Source: Bacillota bacterium
GTDB taxonomy: Bacteria; Bacillota; Clostridia; Acetivibrionales; DSM-1351
Assembly: GCA_023400235.1 (NCBI GenBank)
Contig: JAEXFI010000045.1
Location: forward strand, 248,001 to 312,000
Reading direction: 5' to 3'
DNA: 64,000 nucleotides
The notes below the pieces were generated by a model. The model made no database searches and was not told the DNA's origin. It saw only the letters and a list, made by a program, of their open reading frames with translations. Numbering within the stretch: position 1 is the stretch's first letter; each line of letters begins with the position of its first letter. The translations under genes were made by a program, and so were the position numbers. Positions 34,881-45,200 of this stretch are shown here, piece after piece.

Positions 34881-35861
34881 TCATATCAAATCGGTTAATT
34901 TTTCGTCCTTAAAGGCTCCCAGCATTGCTGCTCCAACAATTATACCGGCATTGCCCATTTCGGCCATTTTAAACTCCGGTATATGTAATTCCTTGCAATA
35001 TATCTTCTCCCTCAGCAGGTCAACCAAAGGATATACAAGACTATTTCCCAGCTTGCTTATAGGTCCTGCAATAATGACCACCTCAGGCATCAATATATTG
35101 ACTATGTTTGCCAGTCCCTCGGCAAAATACATCACATATTCCTGGCATGCCTTCTTTGCCCTCTCATCTCCGGCTTTTGCCGCCTCAAATATTGTCAGCT
35201 CAGTTATCTGGTTGTTGCAGCAATTTGAAGCTATATTTGCAAGTATGGAATCAGGATATTCCTCTATTAACTGTTTGGTTTGGCTTATAAGTGCAGAGGC
35301 CGAGGCATACTGCTCCCAGCAGCCTTTTCTCCCGCAGGTGCAGGGTCTTCCGTCAAAGTCAATTACCATGTGCCCGAACTCGGTTCCCCCAAAATTCAAG
35401 CCGTTATATATACAGCCATCCAGAATTATGCCTCCGCCTATACCCACGCCTACCTTTATAGTCATGGAGTTAGCCGTACCATAGGCAGCACCCAGCAAAT
35501 ACTCCGCAATCGCCACGCAGTTGGCATCATTCTCAACATATACCGGAACATTGAAGTATTTCTGTACTTCTGCTCTGACCTTAACATTGCTGAAATTCAT
35601 TGTATAGTTTTTAAGTACTATTCCGTGCTGGTTGTCTGTAATACCCGGACAGCCCACACCAATGTACTTTAAGTTTTTAACCTCAAGATCCTCGTCATTT
35701 AAAATCCTGGAAATCATACCGCACATGTCCTTTATGATTTCTTCAAAGGCCCTGTCCTTATTTGTTGGAATAGTATCACGTCGTATCAACTTGCCATTTT
35801 TATCCAAAATCCCTGCCACGATGTTTTTTACACCCAGCTCAATACCAATACTATATTTCAT
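34881..35861 (-). CDS. ROK-family sugar kinase (glucokinase-like)
   Basis: 326 residues from ATG 35861 (GAGGCG seven bases upstream). SIGIELGVKNIVAGI phosphate loop, VENDANCVAIAEYLLG catalytic Asp, GVGIGGGIILDG, and the zinc motif CTCGRKGCWEQYAS of ROK proteins. No HTH domain, so a kinase rather than repressor; likely glucose or another hexose. Confidence 0.85.
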   Translation of the reverse strand: MKYSIGIELGVKNIVAGILDKNGKLIRRDTIPTNKDRAFEEIIKDMCGMISRILNDEDLEVKNLKYIGVGCPGITDNQHGIVLKNYTMNFSNVKVRAEVQKYFNVPVYVENDANCVAIAEYLLGAAYGTANSMTIKVGVGIGGGIILDGCIYNGLNFGGTEFGHMVIDFDGRPCTCGRKGCWEQYASASALISQTKQLIEEYPDSILANIASNCCNNQITELTIFEAAKAGDERAKKACQEYVMYFAEGLANIVNILMPEVVIIAGPISKLGNSLVYPLVDLLREKIYCKELHIPEFKMAEMGNAGIIVGAAMLGAFKDEKLTDLI

Positions 35862-35956
35862 AATCAGACGCCTCAATCTTATTAGTTTATTATTATATAT
35901 TTTATTCAGCCGGACAATAGAATACCAAAACTTTTATCCTGCTAAAAAGACCTTGC

Positions 35957-37825
35957 CTAGTCATATTTCGGATTGTTCAGAACATAGTCATCGTCTCTTA
36001 ACTGCAGCGGCATTACCGACACTACTATATGCTTATGCTTGAGCAGCTCTCTCTCAATGTAGTATCTGGTGTTATTGTGAAGAATCTTATGCCACCACTT
36101 TTTTACTGCAAACTGAGGCAGTATGACCGTTATCATATCCCCGTTCTGATAGTCGTATTCCGCTGACTCAATGAATTTCAGCAAGGGGTCCACCACTTTC
36201 CGGAAGGGTGAATATTTGGTTATAAGCGGAATATCAGTATGCAAAGCATCAAACTTTTCCTTTATCTTTTTTGCACTTTCATCGTCTATAGCAACGCTGA
36301 AGGCCACAACATTTTCCGATATGGTCCTGGCATACCGCAGGGCTCTCAGGCTTGAACGGTTGATGCTTTCAATAGGAACTATCACCCTGTTGGTATAGGT
36401 TGCCTTACTGATGTCAAATGCGGCAATCTGCTCCGGTTTCAGCCTCAATTGTCTCATAACCGCATTATAATGCTTTTTGACCTTTGTTATCATAAATATA
36501 AGTATAGGAAGAGAAATTACAACCAGCCATGCACCACCAATAAATTTTGTAAAGGCTATGATTATTACAACAATTGAAGTGACAAGTGCACCCGCTCCAT
36601 TAAACAGAGCTTTCAGCTTCCAACCGGAATCTCTGGTCCTCAGCCATTTTACCAGCATACCCGACTGTGCCAGTGTAAAGGAAAGAAATACACCTATTGC
36701 GTACAGGCTTATCAAGCTGGTAACTTTTGCCTTGAATATGATTATCAAAATCATGGCTGAAACAGACAGCATTATTATGCCGTTATCATAGCTCAGCCGG
36801 TCTCCCCTCATGCTGAGCTGCCTGGGCGCATAACCTTCCTTTGCCATAATGGATATAAGCATTGGAAAACCCGAATAGGCCGTATTTGCTGCCAAAACCA
36901 AAATAATAAAGGTTGAGGCTGTAATATAATAATACATGAAGCCATGTCCAAAAATTTCTTCTGCTATCATTACGAGCATGGCATTTCCATGTGGATTTAC
37001 GTGATAGAGGTTTGCCAGTACCGAGCTTCCTCCAAACAATATTAAAATTATAATGGACAACAGCAGCAATACCCTTTTTGCATATTTTGTGCTGGGGGAC
37101 TTAAAATTTGGAACCGCATTGCTCACGGCCTCCACCCCGGTGAGCGCCGTACAGCCGTTTGAAAAGGCTCTTAAAAAGATCAAAAGGCTCAGGGGCTTGA
37201 CAACATCAGGTATATTTTCCGGCTGCGGAGGAACATACCCGCCCTTTATCCTTGCTACGCCTACTATTATCATGACAACAATACCAATGATAAAACAATA
37301 TGCCGGTATTCCGAATATTCTGGAAGATTCCCGGACTCCTCTCAGATTTACTACCATAAGCAGCAGTATGAGAATGAAGCATATCAATACTGAGTATGGT
37401 TTAAAGACCTTGAAGGCCGTTGTAAACTGTTCAACACCTGAGGAGATACTTACTGCCACCGTCAATATATAGTCAACCGACAAGGCTGCCCCTGCCGTGA
37501 TTCCTGCCACTACTCCAAGATTTTCCTTGGCAACTACAAAAGCACCGCCGCCATTTGGATAGCTGTTTATAATCTGCCTGTAGGAACCCATCAACAGAAA
37601 TAAAAGTCCTATTACTATCACAGATATGACTGATAACTGCGAGTATGCGCCCAGACCTATAATCGGTATCAATACCATTAATACTTCCTGACCTGCATAT
37701 GCCACAGATGATATGGCATCGCTGGACAAAATAGGCAGCCCCCACAGGACTCCCATTTTCTGTTCATTGAGAGCTTCATTTTTTAAAGGCTTACCCACCA
37801 AAACTCTTCTTAATCTCTTAAACAT
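35957..37825 (-). CDS. kimA: KimA-like APC-family potassium/amino-acid transporter
   Basis: 622 residues: twelve membrane segments (1-~450) and a cytoplasmic C-terminal domain (~460-622). Start region LSSDAISSVAYAGQEVLMVLIP and the domain layout match KimA, a high-affinity K+ importer inhibited by c-di-AMP. A general amino-acid permease remains possible. No ydaO-type riboswitch precedes it: the leader is only about 95 bases. Confidence 0.72.
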   Translation of the reverse strand: MFKRLRRVLVGKPLKNEALNEQKMGVLWGLPILSSDAISSVAYAGQEVLMVLIPIIGLGAYSQLSVISVIVIGLLFLLMGSYRQIINSYPNGGGAFVVAKENLGVVAGITAGAALSVDYILTVAVSISSGVEQFTTAFKVFKPYSVLICFILILLLMVVNLRGVRESSRIFGIPAYCFIIGIVVMIIVGVARIKGGYVPPQPENIPDVVKPLSLLIFLRAFSNGCTALTGVEAVSNAVPNFKSPSTKYAKRVLLLLSIIILILFGGSSVLANLYHVNPHGNAMLVMIAEEIFGHGFMYYYITASTFIILVLAANTAYSGFPMLISIMAKEGYAPRQLSMRGDRLSYDNGIIMLSVSAMILIIIFKAKVTSLISLYAIGVFLSFTLAQSGMLVKWLRTRDSGWKLKALFNGAGALVTSIVVIIIAFTKFIGGAWLVVISLPILIFMITKVKKHYNAVMRQLRLKPEQIAAFDISKATYTNRVIVPIESINRSSLRALRYARTISENVVAFSVAIDDESAKKIKEKFDALHTDIPLITKYSPFRKVVDPLLKFIESAEYDYQNGDMITVILPQFAVKKWWHKILHNNTRYYIERELLKHKHIVVSVMPLQLRDDDYVLNNPKYD

Positions 37826-37927
37826 ACCGACTCCACCTGTCTATGACAAAAGTAATAAATCCCAACCCGCTAAAACAATGACTGTACATCTATTTGGAAT
37901 ATTTGGCATTTCAAAAACAACTATTGT

Positions 37928-37956
37928 ATTCTATTCCTTTTTAAATCAATTGACAA
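37928..37956 (-). promoter_or_regulatory. Promoter of the KimA-like gene
   Basis: TTGTCA (37951-37956), 17-base spacer, TAGAAT (37928-37933). The rest of the 353-bp gap up to 38123 is AT-rich and shows nothing else. Confidence 0.6.
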
Positions 37957-38123
37957 TATAATTTTTTAATATATTTTTACTGTTACATAAGATAGTATTA
38001 TATACATTTTTAATAATTTAGCAACAAATTTTTTCAATATTTTGTCACTAAATAGCTTTTACAGCTTTTAGAATTTACATAAGCTATAAAAATATTGTAT
38101 GGATTTGATTTGTTTTTATAAGT

Positions 38124-38158
38124 AAAAAAAAATGGATAGATCCCAAAAGACCTATCCA
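38124..38158 (-). terminator. Terminator of the UPF0182 gene
   Basis: Minus strand: TGGATAGGTC/GATCTATCCA stem followed by nine T residues. Confidence 0.85.
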
Positions 38159-38178
38159 CGGTAAAGTTCTTTTATTTT

Positions 38179-41019
38179 TTATTTTCTCAGGCTCTTGATA
38201 AGATCATTGATTTCCTGGGATTGCTTCATCAAATCATCCAGTTTTTTCTGCAATTCATCCAGTTTTTCCTGATCAAGCTGTCCCCCTGAAGGTTGGGCTG
38301 GTTCTCCGGAAGGGGTATCCACCTGGGGTACGGTTACATCCGAGTCCTTTTGATCCACCGTAGGCAGCTTATTGTCAGTGAGCTTTAAGGCTCCGTTAAA
38401 GAGATTGTTAAGGGCATCCTCCAGATTATCACCTATTCCATGCTTGAAGTCCGCACCCTCCTGATAACCCACAACCACTTTTTTAACCTGCGGAATGGAG
38501 GAATCACTCTTTGACTGAATATATATGGGCTCCACATACAGTACACTGTTTTCAATAGGTATTACCAGGAGACTTCCTTTAAATACATTTGATTTGCCCT
38601 GGCCCCACAAGGTATTGTATTCAGAGATTTCACTGATCTGATTTATACTTACCTCCACTTGGTCGGGACCTAGAATATTGGTGTTTTTAGGAAAGTTAAA
38701 CAATATCATTTCTCCGTAGTTGTCCTTTGAATTTCTCACAGCCAGCCAGGAGGTCATGTTGTGCTTGCCGGCAGATGGAGTAAAGGGCCTCATGAGAATC
38801 AGCTCTTCTGTTTTGCCTAAATCCCCGGGCAGCTTGATCATATTGTAATATGCATCTATATCCCTTACCTTGTCGGGACTGGTCTCGTCAGGATACTTTG
38901 CAATACTCCAGGCATCCTGATTTGTATAGAAGTTGTTTATGTTCTCCTCATGGGCATCCGGGTCCAGATGATATTTCTTTAAAACCTCGGTCTGAATCTT
39001 GAATAAGGTTTCGGGATATCTTGTGTGAGAAGCTATATCCTCAGGCAGCGGCTCCTTGGAGAATATATCAGGATAAACCCTTTGATACGCCTTGATTATA
39101 GGATCTTCCTCATCAATTATATAGTACTTGACCGTACCGTCATAGGCATCTACGGTTATTTTTACTGAATTCCTGATATAATTTATACCGCTCAGCGCTC
39201 TCAAATCCGGTTCATTGCTCTGCGTATAAAATTCCTGGGCATAGGGGTAATCGTTTGAGATGGTATAGGCATCCAGTACCCATTTAAGCCTTCCGTCGGC
39301 AGTTATTGTCATGGCCGCATCTGAATCCACCTTCAGGAAGGGAACTCCCATTTGAGCCCTTTCAACCACATTTCTGTTCAACAGTATCTGGGATTTGGAG
39401 TTTATATTGCTGGATATCAATATATTCATATCCATGTATTTTAAAGAAAACAGAGCTCTGTTAAGCAGGCCCATCTTGATCTTATTTGAGTTTCCCCCGT
39501 CAAAATAGCTGAGGGTTGTTCCGTCATAGTCTATTTCTGCTTCCTTTCCGGATTCCTTGGGGTTTACTATTACGTAGTTGTTTGTCAATTCTCCGTAATA
39601 TATTCTGGGCTCGGTGATATTGAGATTCTGCTTGTCAACGGTGTCCATCTTCAGACCGCTCAGCAGGAATTCAACGGTTCCCTGGGAGGTCAGTTTGTTT
39701 ATCGGATTTATTACTACTCCATAGCCATGTGTATACTTGAAGGTTTTATTAATAAAGTTCTGGTTCTGAAGGTTCTGAGAGTTTATTTCTCTTGCGGAAA
39801 TCATTACAGGGATTTCCTTGCCGTTGACTGTGTAGTTCAAAATGTCACCATTGGCAAAGGTATAGAAGTTTGTATTGCTCTGAAGCTGCTTGTTGCTGTT
39901 GAGTGTAGGCACATAATCAACAACACGGATGTTGTCAATGGTGTTTTTGTTGTTTTCAATGATTTGAGGCGTTAAGTCCTTTACGGTACTGAAATCATGG
40001 GTTTTAATCTTATCCAGTCCATAGGCACCCCGTGTTTCCTGCATGTTGTTCTTAATAAAATCCTTTTCATATATTGTCTCGTTTGGGGATACAAAAAAGT
40101 TCTGGATAACTCCCGAGGCAATTGTTACAAGTACAAATATCAACGGATAGACAGCAATTGTAATGGCAGCTTTCTTAAGCTTCCCCTTCCACATGAAAAT
40201 GCTTGAAATCAATACAATTGCCAAAACTATTATGGGAGCCACAGAATAAAATTTTATCCATATATTTGTGTCGGTATAGCCTGCGCCCACATAGTCGAAC
40301 TTGGTGAATTTGGAATACAGCAGTGCTTCTCTCTGAAACTTGTAGGAAACGGTCTTCAGCACAAAAAATATTGCAACATTTATAAGGTTGTGTCTTAATA
40401 TTAGTTTGTCTTTCATCTCCTTTATGTCGAAGGAATTACTCAGGGCTGCCACAAGTACCGCCAGATAGTACGCTGCACAATAAATAACCACAAACAGCCA
40501 AAGGTTTGACAAAAAATCCATCAGGGACATGTAGAAGGGCCGTTGAAACATATAGTAGCCTATATCCTGGTCAAATATGGGATCTTTTCTTCCGAAGCTT
40601 ACGAAGTTCAAAAACAATAATGCCTTGCTGAAGAAAAACTGTTTTGTCAGAAACGCACCGGCAAATCCTATGGCCAAAGCAATAGGAGTATTGTAGAGCT
40701 TCCTGTTTTCGATATTATTGTTCTTGAAGTATTTTCTGAGATTTTTTATCAGCACATTATTTGTTATGAATACAAACAGGCTGATAATCATAAATGCTGC
40801 AAAGAAGAAGCCTACCTGATACAACAGATTTGTTGTATATACCGATGCATAGTTGGCAGCCGGGTTCAATTCCTTCAACTGTATGAGAGACATATAGATG
40901 GAACTGCCTATAAGGGCTGCAATCACAAGAGCCGCGATTACAACCAGTGCTGCAATCCGCCCCTTATGGCTCTTTTTGTTCTTTTCCCTGTAGTAATCAT
41001 AGTTGACTTCGTTAGTCAT
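38179..41019 (-). CDS. UPF0182 family large membrane protein
   Basis: 946 residues from ATG 41019; the ATG at 41031 lies inside the repeat and would overlap the GGGAG site, so it is rejected. Seven N-terminal membrane helices (to about residue 300), then a very large extracellular part (about 300-870), and a C-terminal low-complexity Pro/Gln/Asp stretch ending in a coiled coil (KLDELQKKLDDLMKQ). COG1615/UPF0182 proteins are widespread but uncharacterised. Transcribed after ftsY, with repeat copy 2 supplying its ribosome site, and ended by a strong terminator. Confidence 0.88.
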   Translation of the reverse strand: MTNEVNYDYYREKNKKSHKGRIAALVVIAALVIAALIGSSIYMSLIQLKELNPAANYASVYTTNLLYQVGFFFAAFMIISLFVFITNNVLIKNLRKYFKNNNIENRKLYNTPIALAIGFAGAFLTKQFFFSKALLFLNFVSFGRKDPIFDQDIGYYMFQRPFYMSLMDFLSNLWLFVVIYCAAYYLAVLVAALSNSFDIKEMKDKLILRHNLINVAIFFVLKTVSYKFQREALLYSKFTKFDYVGAGYTDTNIWIKFYSVAPIIVLAIVLISSIFMWKGKLKKAAITIAVYPLIFVLVTIASGVIQNFFVSPNETIYEKDFIKNNMQETRGAYGLDKIKTHDFSTVKDLTPQIIENNKNTIDNIRVVDYVPTLNSNKQLQSNTNFYTFANGDILNYTVNGKEIPVMISAREINSQNLQNQNFINKTFKYTHGYGVVINPINKLTSQGTVEFLLSGLKMDTVDKQNLNITEPRIYYGELTNNYVIVNPKESGKEAEIDYDGTTLSYFDGGNSNKIKMGLLNRALFSLKYMDMNILISSNINSKSQILLNRNVVERAQMGVPFLKVDSDAAMTITADGRLKWVLDAYTISNDYPYAQEFYTQSNEPDLRALSGINYIRNSVKITVDAYDGTVKYYIIDEEDPIIKAYQRVYPDIFSKEPLPEDIASHTRYPETLFKIQTEVLKKYHLDPDAHEENINNFYTNQDAWSIAKYPDETSPDKVRDIDAYYNMIKLPGDLGKTEELILMRPFTPSAGKHNMTSWLAVRNSKDNYGEMILFNFPKNTNILGPDQVEVSINQISEISEYNTLWGQGKSNVFKGSLLVIPIENSVLYVEPIYIQSKSDSSIPQVKKVVVGYQEGADFKHGIGDNLEDALNNLFNGALKLTDNKLPTVDQKDSDVTVPQVDTPSGEPAQPSGGQLDQEKLDELQKKLDDLMKQSQEINDLIKSLRK

Positions 41020-41140
41020 GTTATCTCCCATCTACGCGCATAGCGCGTACATAAATAGTAATGAAAGGCACGTTGTGGCTTTCGCTGCGTGAAAGCCACT
41101 TTGACTTACCACATGTATCTTTCACGCTAACCTCCATAAA
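41020..41140 (-). repeat. Dispersed structured repeat, copy 2 (ftsY/UPF0182 junction)
   Basis: About 120 bp, ~90% identical by eye to 13321-13440. Perfect stems GTGGCTTTC/GAAAGCCAC and TACGCGC-ata-GCGCGTA (41033-41049). On the minus strand it opens with GGAGG and closes with GATGGGAGATAAC, the ribosome site of the UPF0182 ATG. Confidence 0.85.
41021..41125 (-). CDS. Putative 34-residue small ORF inside repeat copy 2
   Basis: GTG 41125 with GGAGG five bases upstream; 34 codons; TAA at 41021 is one base before the UPF0182 ATG. Begins MKDTCGKSKW and ends YVRAMRVDGR. The same frame is stopped early in copy 1 and remains open but altered in copy 3, so coding is uncertain; it could be a leader ORF for translational coupling. 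Confidence 0.35.
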   Translation of the reverse strand: MKDTCGKSKWLSRSESHNVPFITIYVRAMRVDGR

Positions 41141-41192
41141 TTGTTTTAAAACTTCTTCTCACTGCTTAAGCTTTAAGCCTGCAAAGAGTCTG

Positions 41193-42101
41193 TCAGGAAA
41201 ACAGGGCTTCAACAAATTCATTGGCATCAAACCTCTGAAGATCGTCCATTTGCTCTCCGACTCCTATAAGCTTTACGGGAATATCCAATTCCGACTTGAT
41301 TGCTACCACTATTCCCCCCTTGGCCGTACCATCAAGTTTTGTGAGAACTATACCGGTAATATCTGCTGTTTCCCTGAAAGTCTTGGCCTGTGAAACAGCG
41401 TTTTGTCCCGTGGTGGCATCAAGCACCAGAAGGGTTTCCCGATCTGCTCCCGGCAGTTCCCTGTCCAATACCCTGGATACTTTTTTCAGCTCCTCCATAA
41501 GATTTTTTTTGGTATGAAGCCGGCCGGCAGTGTCACAAATAAGCAAATCCGCCTTTCTGGACTTTGCAGCCACAACGGCCTCAAATATGACTGCCGCCGG
41601 GTCGGAGCCCTCCTTCTGGGCAATAACCTCAACGCCTACACGCTCAGCCCAGATTTCCAACTGATCTATGGCGGCGGCTCTGAAAGTGTCACCTGCGGCC
41701 AAAAGCACTTTTTTTCCCTGCTGCTTGTAAAGGTTTGCAATTTTTCCTATGGAGGTGGTCTTTCCTACACCGTTTACACCGATTACAATGATTACTGCCG
41801 GCTTAGTGTCAAGTTTCAGCTCATTTCCTCCCTCTGACAGGATTTCATTAATTTCTTCCTTCAAAAGGTCTTTTACAAGCATTGGGTCAATTATCTTTCT
41901 TTCCTTCACCTTGGCCTTTAAATCCTCTATTATTTTCATTGTGGTATCTATGCCAAGATCAGAGGTAATCAGTACTTCCTCCAGCTCTTCAAACAGCTCT
42001 TCATCTACCTTTCCAAATGAAACCAGCACCTGATCTATTTTTTCGGTGATACTCCTTCTGGTTTTCATCAAGCCTTCTTTTAGTTTGTCAAAAAAACCCA
42101 T
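41193..42101 (-). CDS. ftsY: Signal recognition particle receptor FtsY
   Basis: 302 residues: short N domain, no acidic A domain, G domain with GVNGVGKTT (108-116), DTAGRLHTK and TKLDGTAKGG. Docks the Ffh complex on the membrane. Follows smc by 128 bp. Confidence 0.95.
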   Translation of the reverse strand: MGFFDKLKEGLMKTRRSITEKIDQVLVSFGKVDEELFEELEEVLITSDLGIDTTMKIIEDLKAKVKERKIIDPMLVKDLLKEEINEILSEGGNELKLDTKPAVIIVIGVNGVGKTTSIGKIANLYKQQGKKVLLAAGDTFRAAAIDQLEIWAERVGVEVIAQKEGSDPAAVIFEAVVAAKSRKADLLICDTAGRLHTKKNLMEELKKVSRVLDRELPGADRETLLVLDATTGQNAVSQAKTFRETADITGIVLTKLDGTAKGGIVVAIKSELDIPVKLIGVGEQMDDLQRFDANEFVEALFS

Positions 42102-42140
42102 ATATTTTCCTCCAAATTCTGAACTGATTCTACTATTAAC

Positions 42141-42185
42141 TGTATATTTTGTGTATTCTGTATATTTATATATTTTGTATATTCT
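42141..42185. repeat. Degenerate ~9-bp tandem repeat in the smc-ftsY gap
   Basis: About five units of TGTATATTY in a row, one with a base missing. It lies 40 bp upstream of the ftsY start and is AT-rich, so it might act as a promoter-like or length-variable spacer. Confidence 0.5.
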
Positions 42186-42229
42186 GCAAGACAGCTTTCC
42201 CTGGTTGTTTCAGACCGGCAGGCTCTTCC

Positions 42230-45200
42230 CTAGCTGGCCTTTTCCCCCATTTTCATGGAAACTATCTTGGATACGCCATGCTCCTGCATGGTTACGCCGT
42301 ACATGGTGTCGGCAGCCTCCATGGTACCTTTACGGTGAGTGACCATTATAAACTGGGTCTTCTGAGAGAACCTCTTTAAATATTCTCCGAACCTGTACAC
42401 ATTTGCGTCATCCAGCGCCGCCTCTATTTCATCCAGAAGACAGAAGGGAGTGGGTTTCATCCGGAGTATGGCAAACAGCAGTGCAATAGCCGTAAAGGCA
42501 CGCTCTCCGCCTGAGAGCAGCATCATGTTCTGCAGCTTCTTCCCCGGAGGCTGAACCTCTATTTCTATACCGCTTTCCAAAACATTCTCCAGATCCGCAA
42601 TAATAAGTTCAGCCCTGCCGCCTCCAAACAATTCTCGGTATACAATTCCAAAATTTTCATTTATCAGCCTGAACTGATCGATAAATTGCTTTTTCATTAT
42701 CTGAACCATTTCTGTGATTATCTTGTGCAGCTTATCCTTGGCCTGTTCCATGTCATCTTTTTGCACGGACATGAATTCAAAGCGTTCCTTGGTTTTTATA
42801 TAATCGTCTATTGCTGAAACATTCACAGGTCCAAGGTTCTTAATCTGTGTCCTGTAGTCATTTATGGTTTTCTGTGCCTGCGGTATGCTTGGCAGCTCCT
42901 TTTTCAGCTCCATAGCATTTGTATAGGTCAGCTCATACTCATCCCACATCCTGTCCTGTATGGCCTTCATTTCAGCTTCGGACCGCGTACTCTTTATGTC
43001 TATCCTGTTATATTCTTCCTGAAGCAATAATATTGTTTTGTTTGTTGAATTAAGTTTATCTATGAAATCTGAGGATTCTTCCTCCAGTACTCTTTTTTCT
43101 TCAACCAGCCTGTCTATTTCAAAAGTTTTGCCGGATTTTTCATTCTGCAAACTCTTTATTACATTTTCAAGGCCTTCAATGGCTTGCCTGAGCGCAACAA
43201 CCTCAGTCTCGGATTTCTGCCTTTCTCCCTGCTTTCTGGACAAGCTTCTTCCCAAGGCATCCTTGTCGGCAGTAATTCTCTCCATATGTTCATTTACACT
43301 CTGAATGCTTTCAACTATGGAATTAACCGATATTTTAAAGTCCGTGATTTCCTGATGCAATTCATCCCTTACAGACTGGTCGGCCTTGAATTTCTCCTGA
43401 TGCTCCGCAATAATTGCTTTAGTTTCTGAAATATCCCGTTCTATGGCTTCAAGCTCTTCCTCGTACTTTTTCTGTTCAAGGGCGGTTTCCTGCTCCTGTC
43501 TTGCGACCTGGAGCTTTTCTTCATTGAGCATGCCAATTTTTGCATCAGTCTTTCTTATATTGTCCTCCAGCATGGCCAGGTGATTTTCATCCCTTGTCCT
43601 GACAAGCTCATTTTCTCTTAATTTATTACCTTCCTCACCTAACTCCTGTTCAACCTCAGAGAGCATGCTTCTGACCTGGGACAGCTTCCCTTCAATAGTC
43701 ATGTCCTCTTTTCTCAGAGCTTCAATAACTGCTTCCAGCTCGGTTATCTCCCTGCTCCTGCTTAAAATGCCCGAGCTTTTGTGGTCATTGCTGCCGCCTG
43801 ACATGGAGCCGCTTGTACTTAGTATATCCCCCTCCAGAGTCACAATCCTGAAGGAGTAACCGAACTTTCTGGCAATATTTATCCCTGTATCCAGGTTCTC
43901 GGCCACCACAACCCTACCCAGCAGACTTAATACTATACCACTGTATTTGCTGTCACAGGTAACAAGCTCTGATGCCAGGCCGCAATAGCCTTTGAACTCT
44001 TCAAGCCTGCGCAGGGTGTTATCGTCCAGCCGTTTTCCGGTTACAGCAGTTACAGGCAGAAAGGTTGCCCTGCCCAGTCTGTTTCTTTTCAAAAACTCAA
44101 TTGCCTTTTTAGCAGCCTCTTCCGTAGAAGAGATAATATTCTGAAGTGTACTGCCCAGAGTCATTTCAATGGCAGTTTCGTACTTTTTATCCACACTGAG
44201 CAACTGGGCAACCGTACCATGAATACCGCTGCCAAATTCCGCAGAGGTCTGGCAGGCATGCATTATCTCCTTTACACTTCTGCTGTAGCCCTCCATGCCT
44301 TTCTCCATGTCCTTTAGCATGCGGTGCCTTGAACTTTTCACCTGAATGTCAGTTCTGACAGCGCCCTGCTGCTTTTCCATGGTCTGCAGCGTATGGGACA
44401 GCTCCGCTTTCTCAGTGCCCAGCTCCTGGAGCTTTTCACTTGAATGCTTTATCAGCAGGATGGAATTTCTTATACTTTCGGCCAAATCCTCTTTTTTCAT
44501 ATTATCCTTGTCTTTTTCCAGCTTCAAGGTATATATTTCAGTGCCTATGGAATTCTGCCTCTTTTTAAGATTCTCCGTATGGTTCTTTATGTTGTTTATC
44601 TGAGTTCTCTTATCCGACTGAATATCCAGCTTGTCCATAATACCGGACTTCATCTTTTCTATCTGCTGCTCGCTTTCACTCAAGGTTGAAATAATGGCAT
44701 CCAGCTCAGACTGATAGGCTTCAAGCTTTTTGGAAAAGTCGGCATACTGCTTGTTCAGATAATCAATTTTGCCCTGCCTGGTTTTCTCTTCCTTCAACAG
44801 TTCTTCGGACTTGGTGTTTATATCTGCCGTCTCTTCCTCCAGGCGTTTGATATTCTGAAGAAGTCCATTGATTTTTTCGTTATTAAGACTTATTTCAGAA
44901 CTGTTCTTCTCCAGGTTGGCTTCTATAACATAAAATTTGTCTCTGGCCTCTGTTATTTTTTCTTCAAGGGATTTCAGCATTTCCGTCTTCTGCTGGTTCT
45001 GGGCGGTAATATTTCTCAGGTTTCTCTCTTCCGCCTCTATGTTATCCCTGATGTCCTTCTGCTGTACTTCATACTCCTTGAGCTTTTCCTTGAATTTATC
45101 TATGCTGTCCAGGTAAACATTTACCTCAAGGTCCTTTAAGCCCTCTCTGAGGGAAAGATATTTCTTTGCCGCATCAGACTGCTCCTTCAAGGGTCCCAGC

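Noticed and set aside
37826..37930. ydaO-type c-di-AMP riboswitch before the KimA-like gene
   Set aside because: The leader from the promoter is only about 95 bases, too short, and no conserved motif was seen.
41020..41031. UPF0182 start at the ATG inside the repeat
   Set aside because: It would overlap the GGGAG site; the ATG at 41019 has correct spacing.
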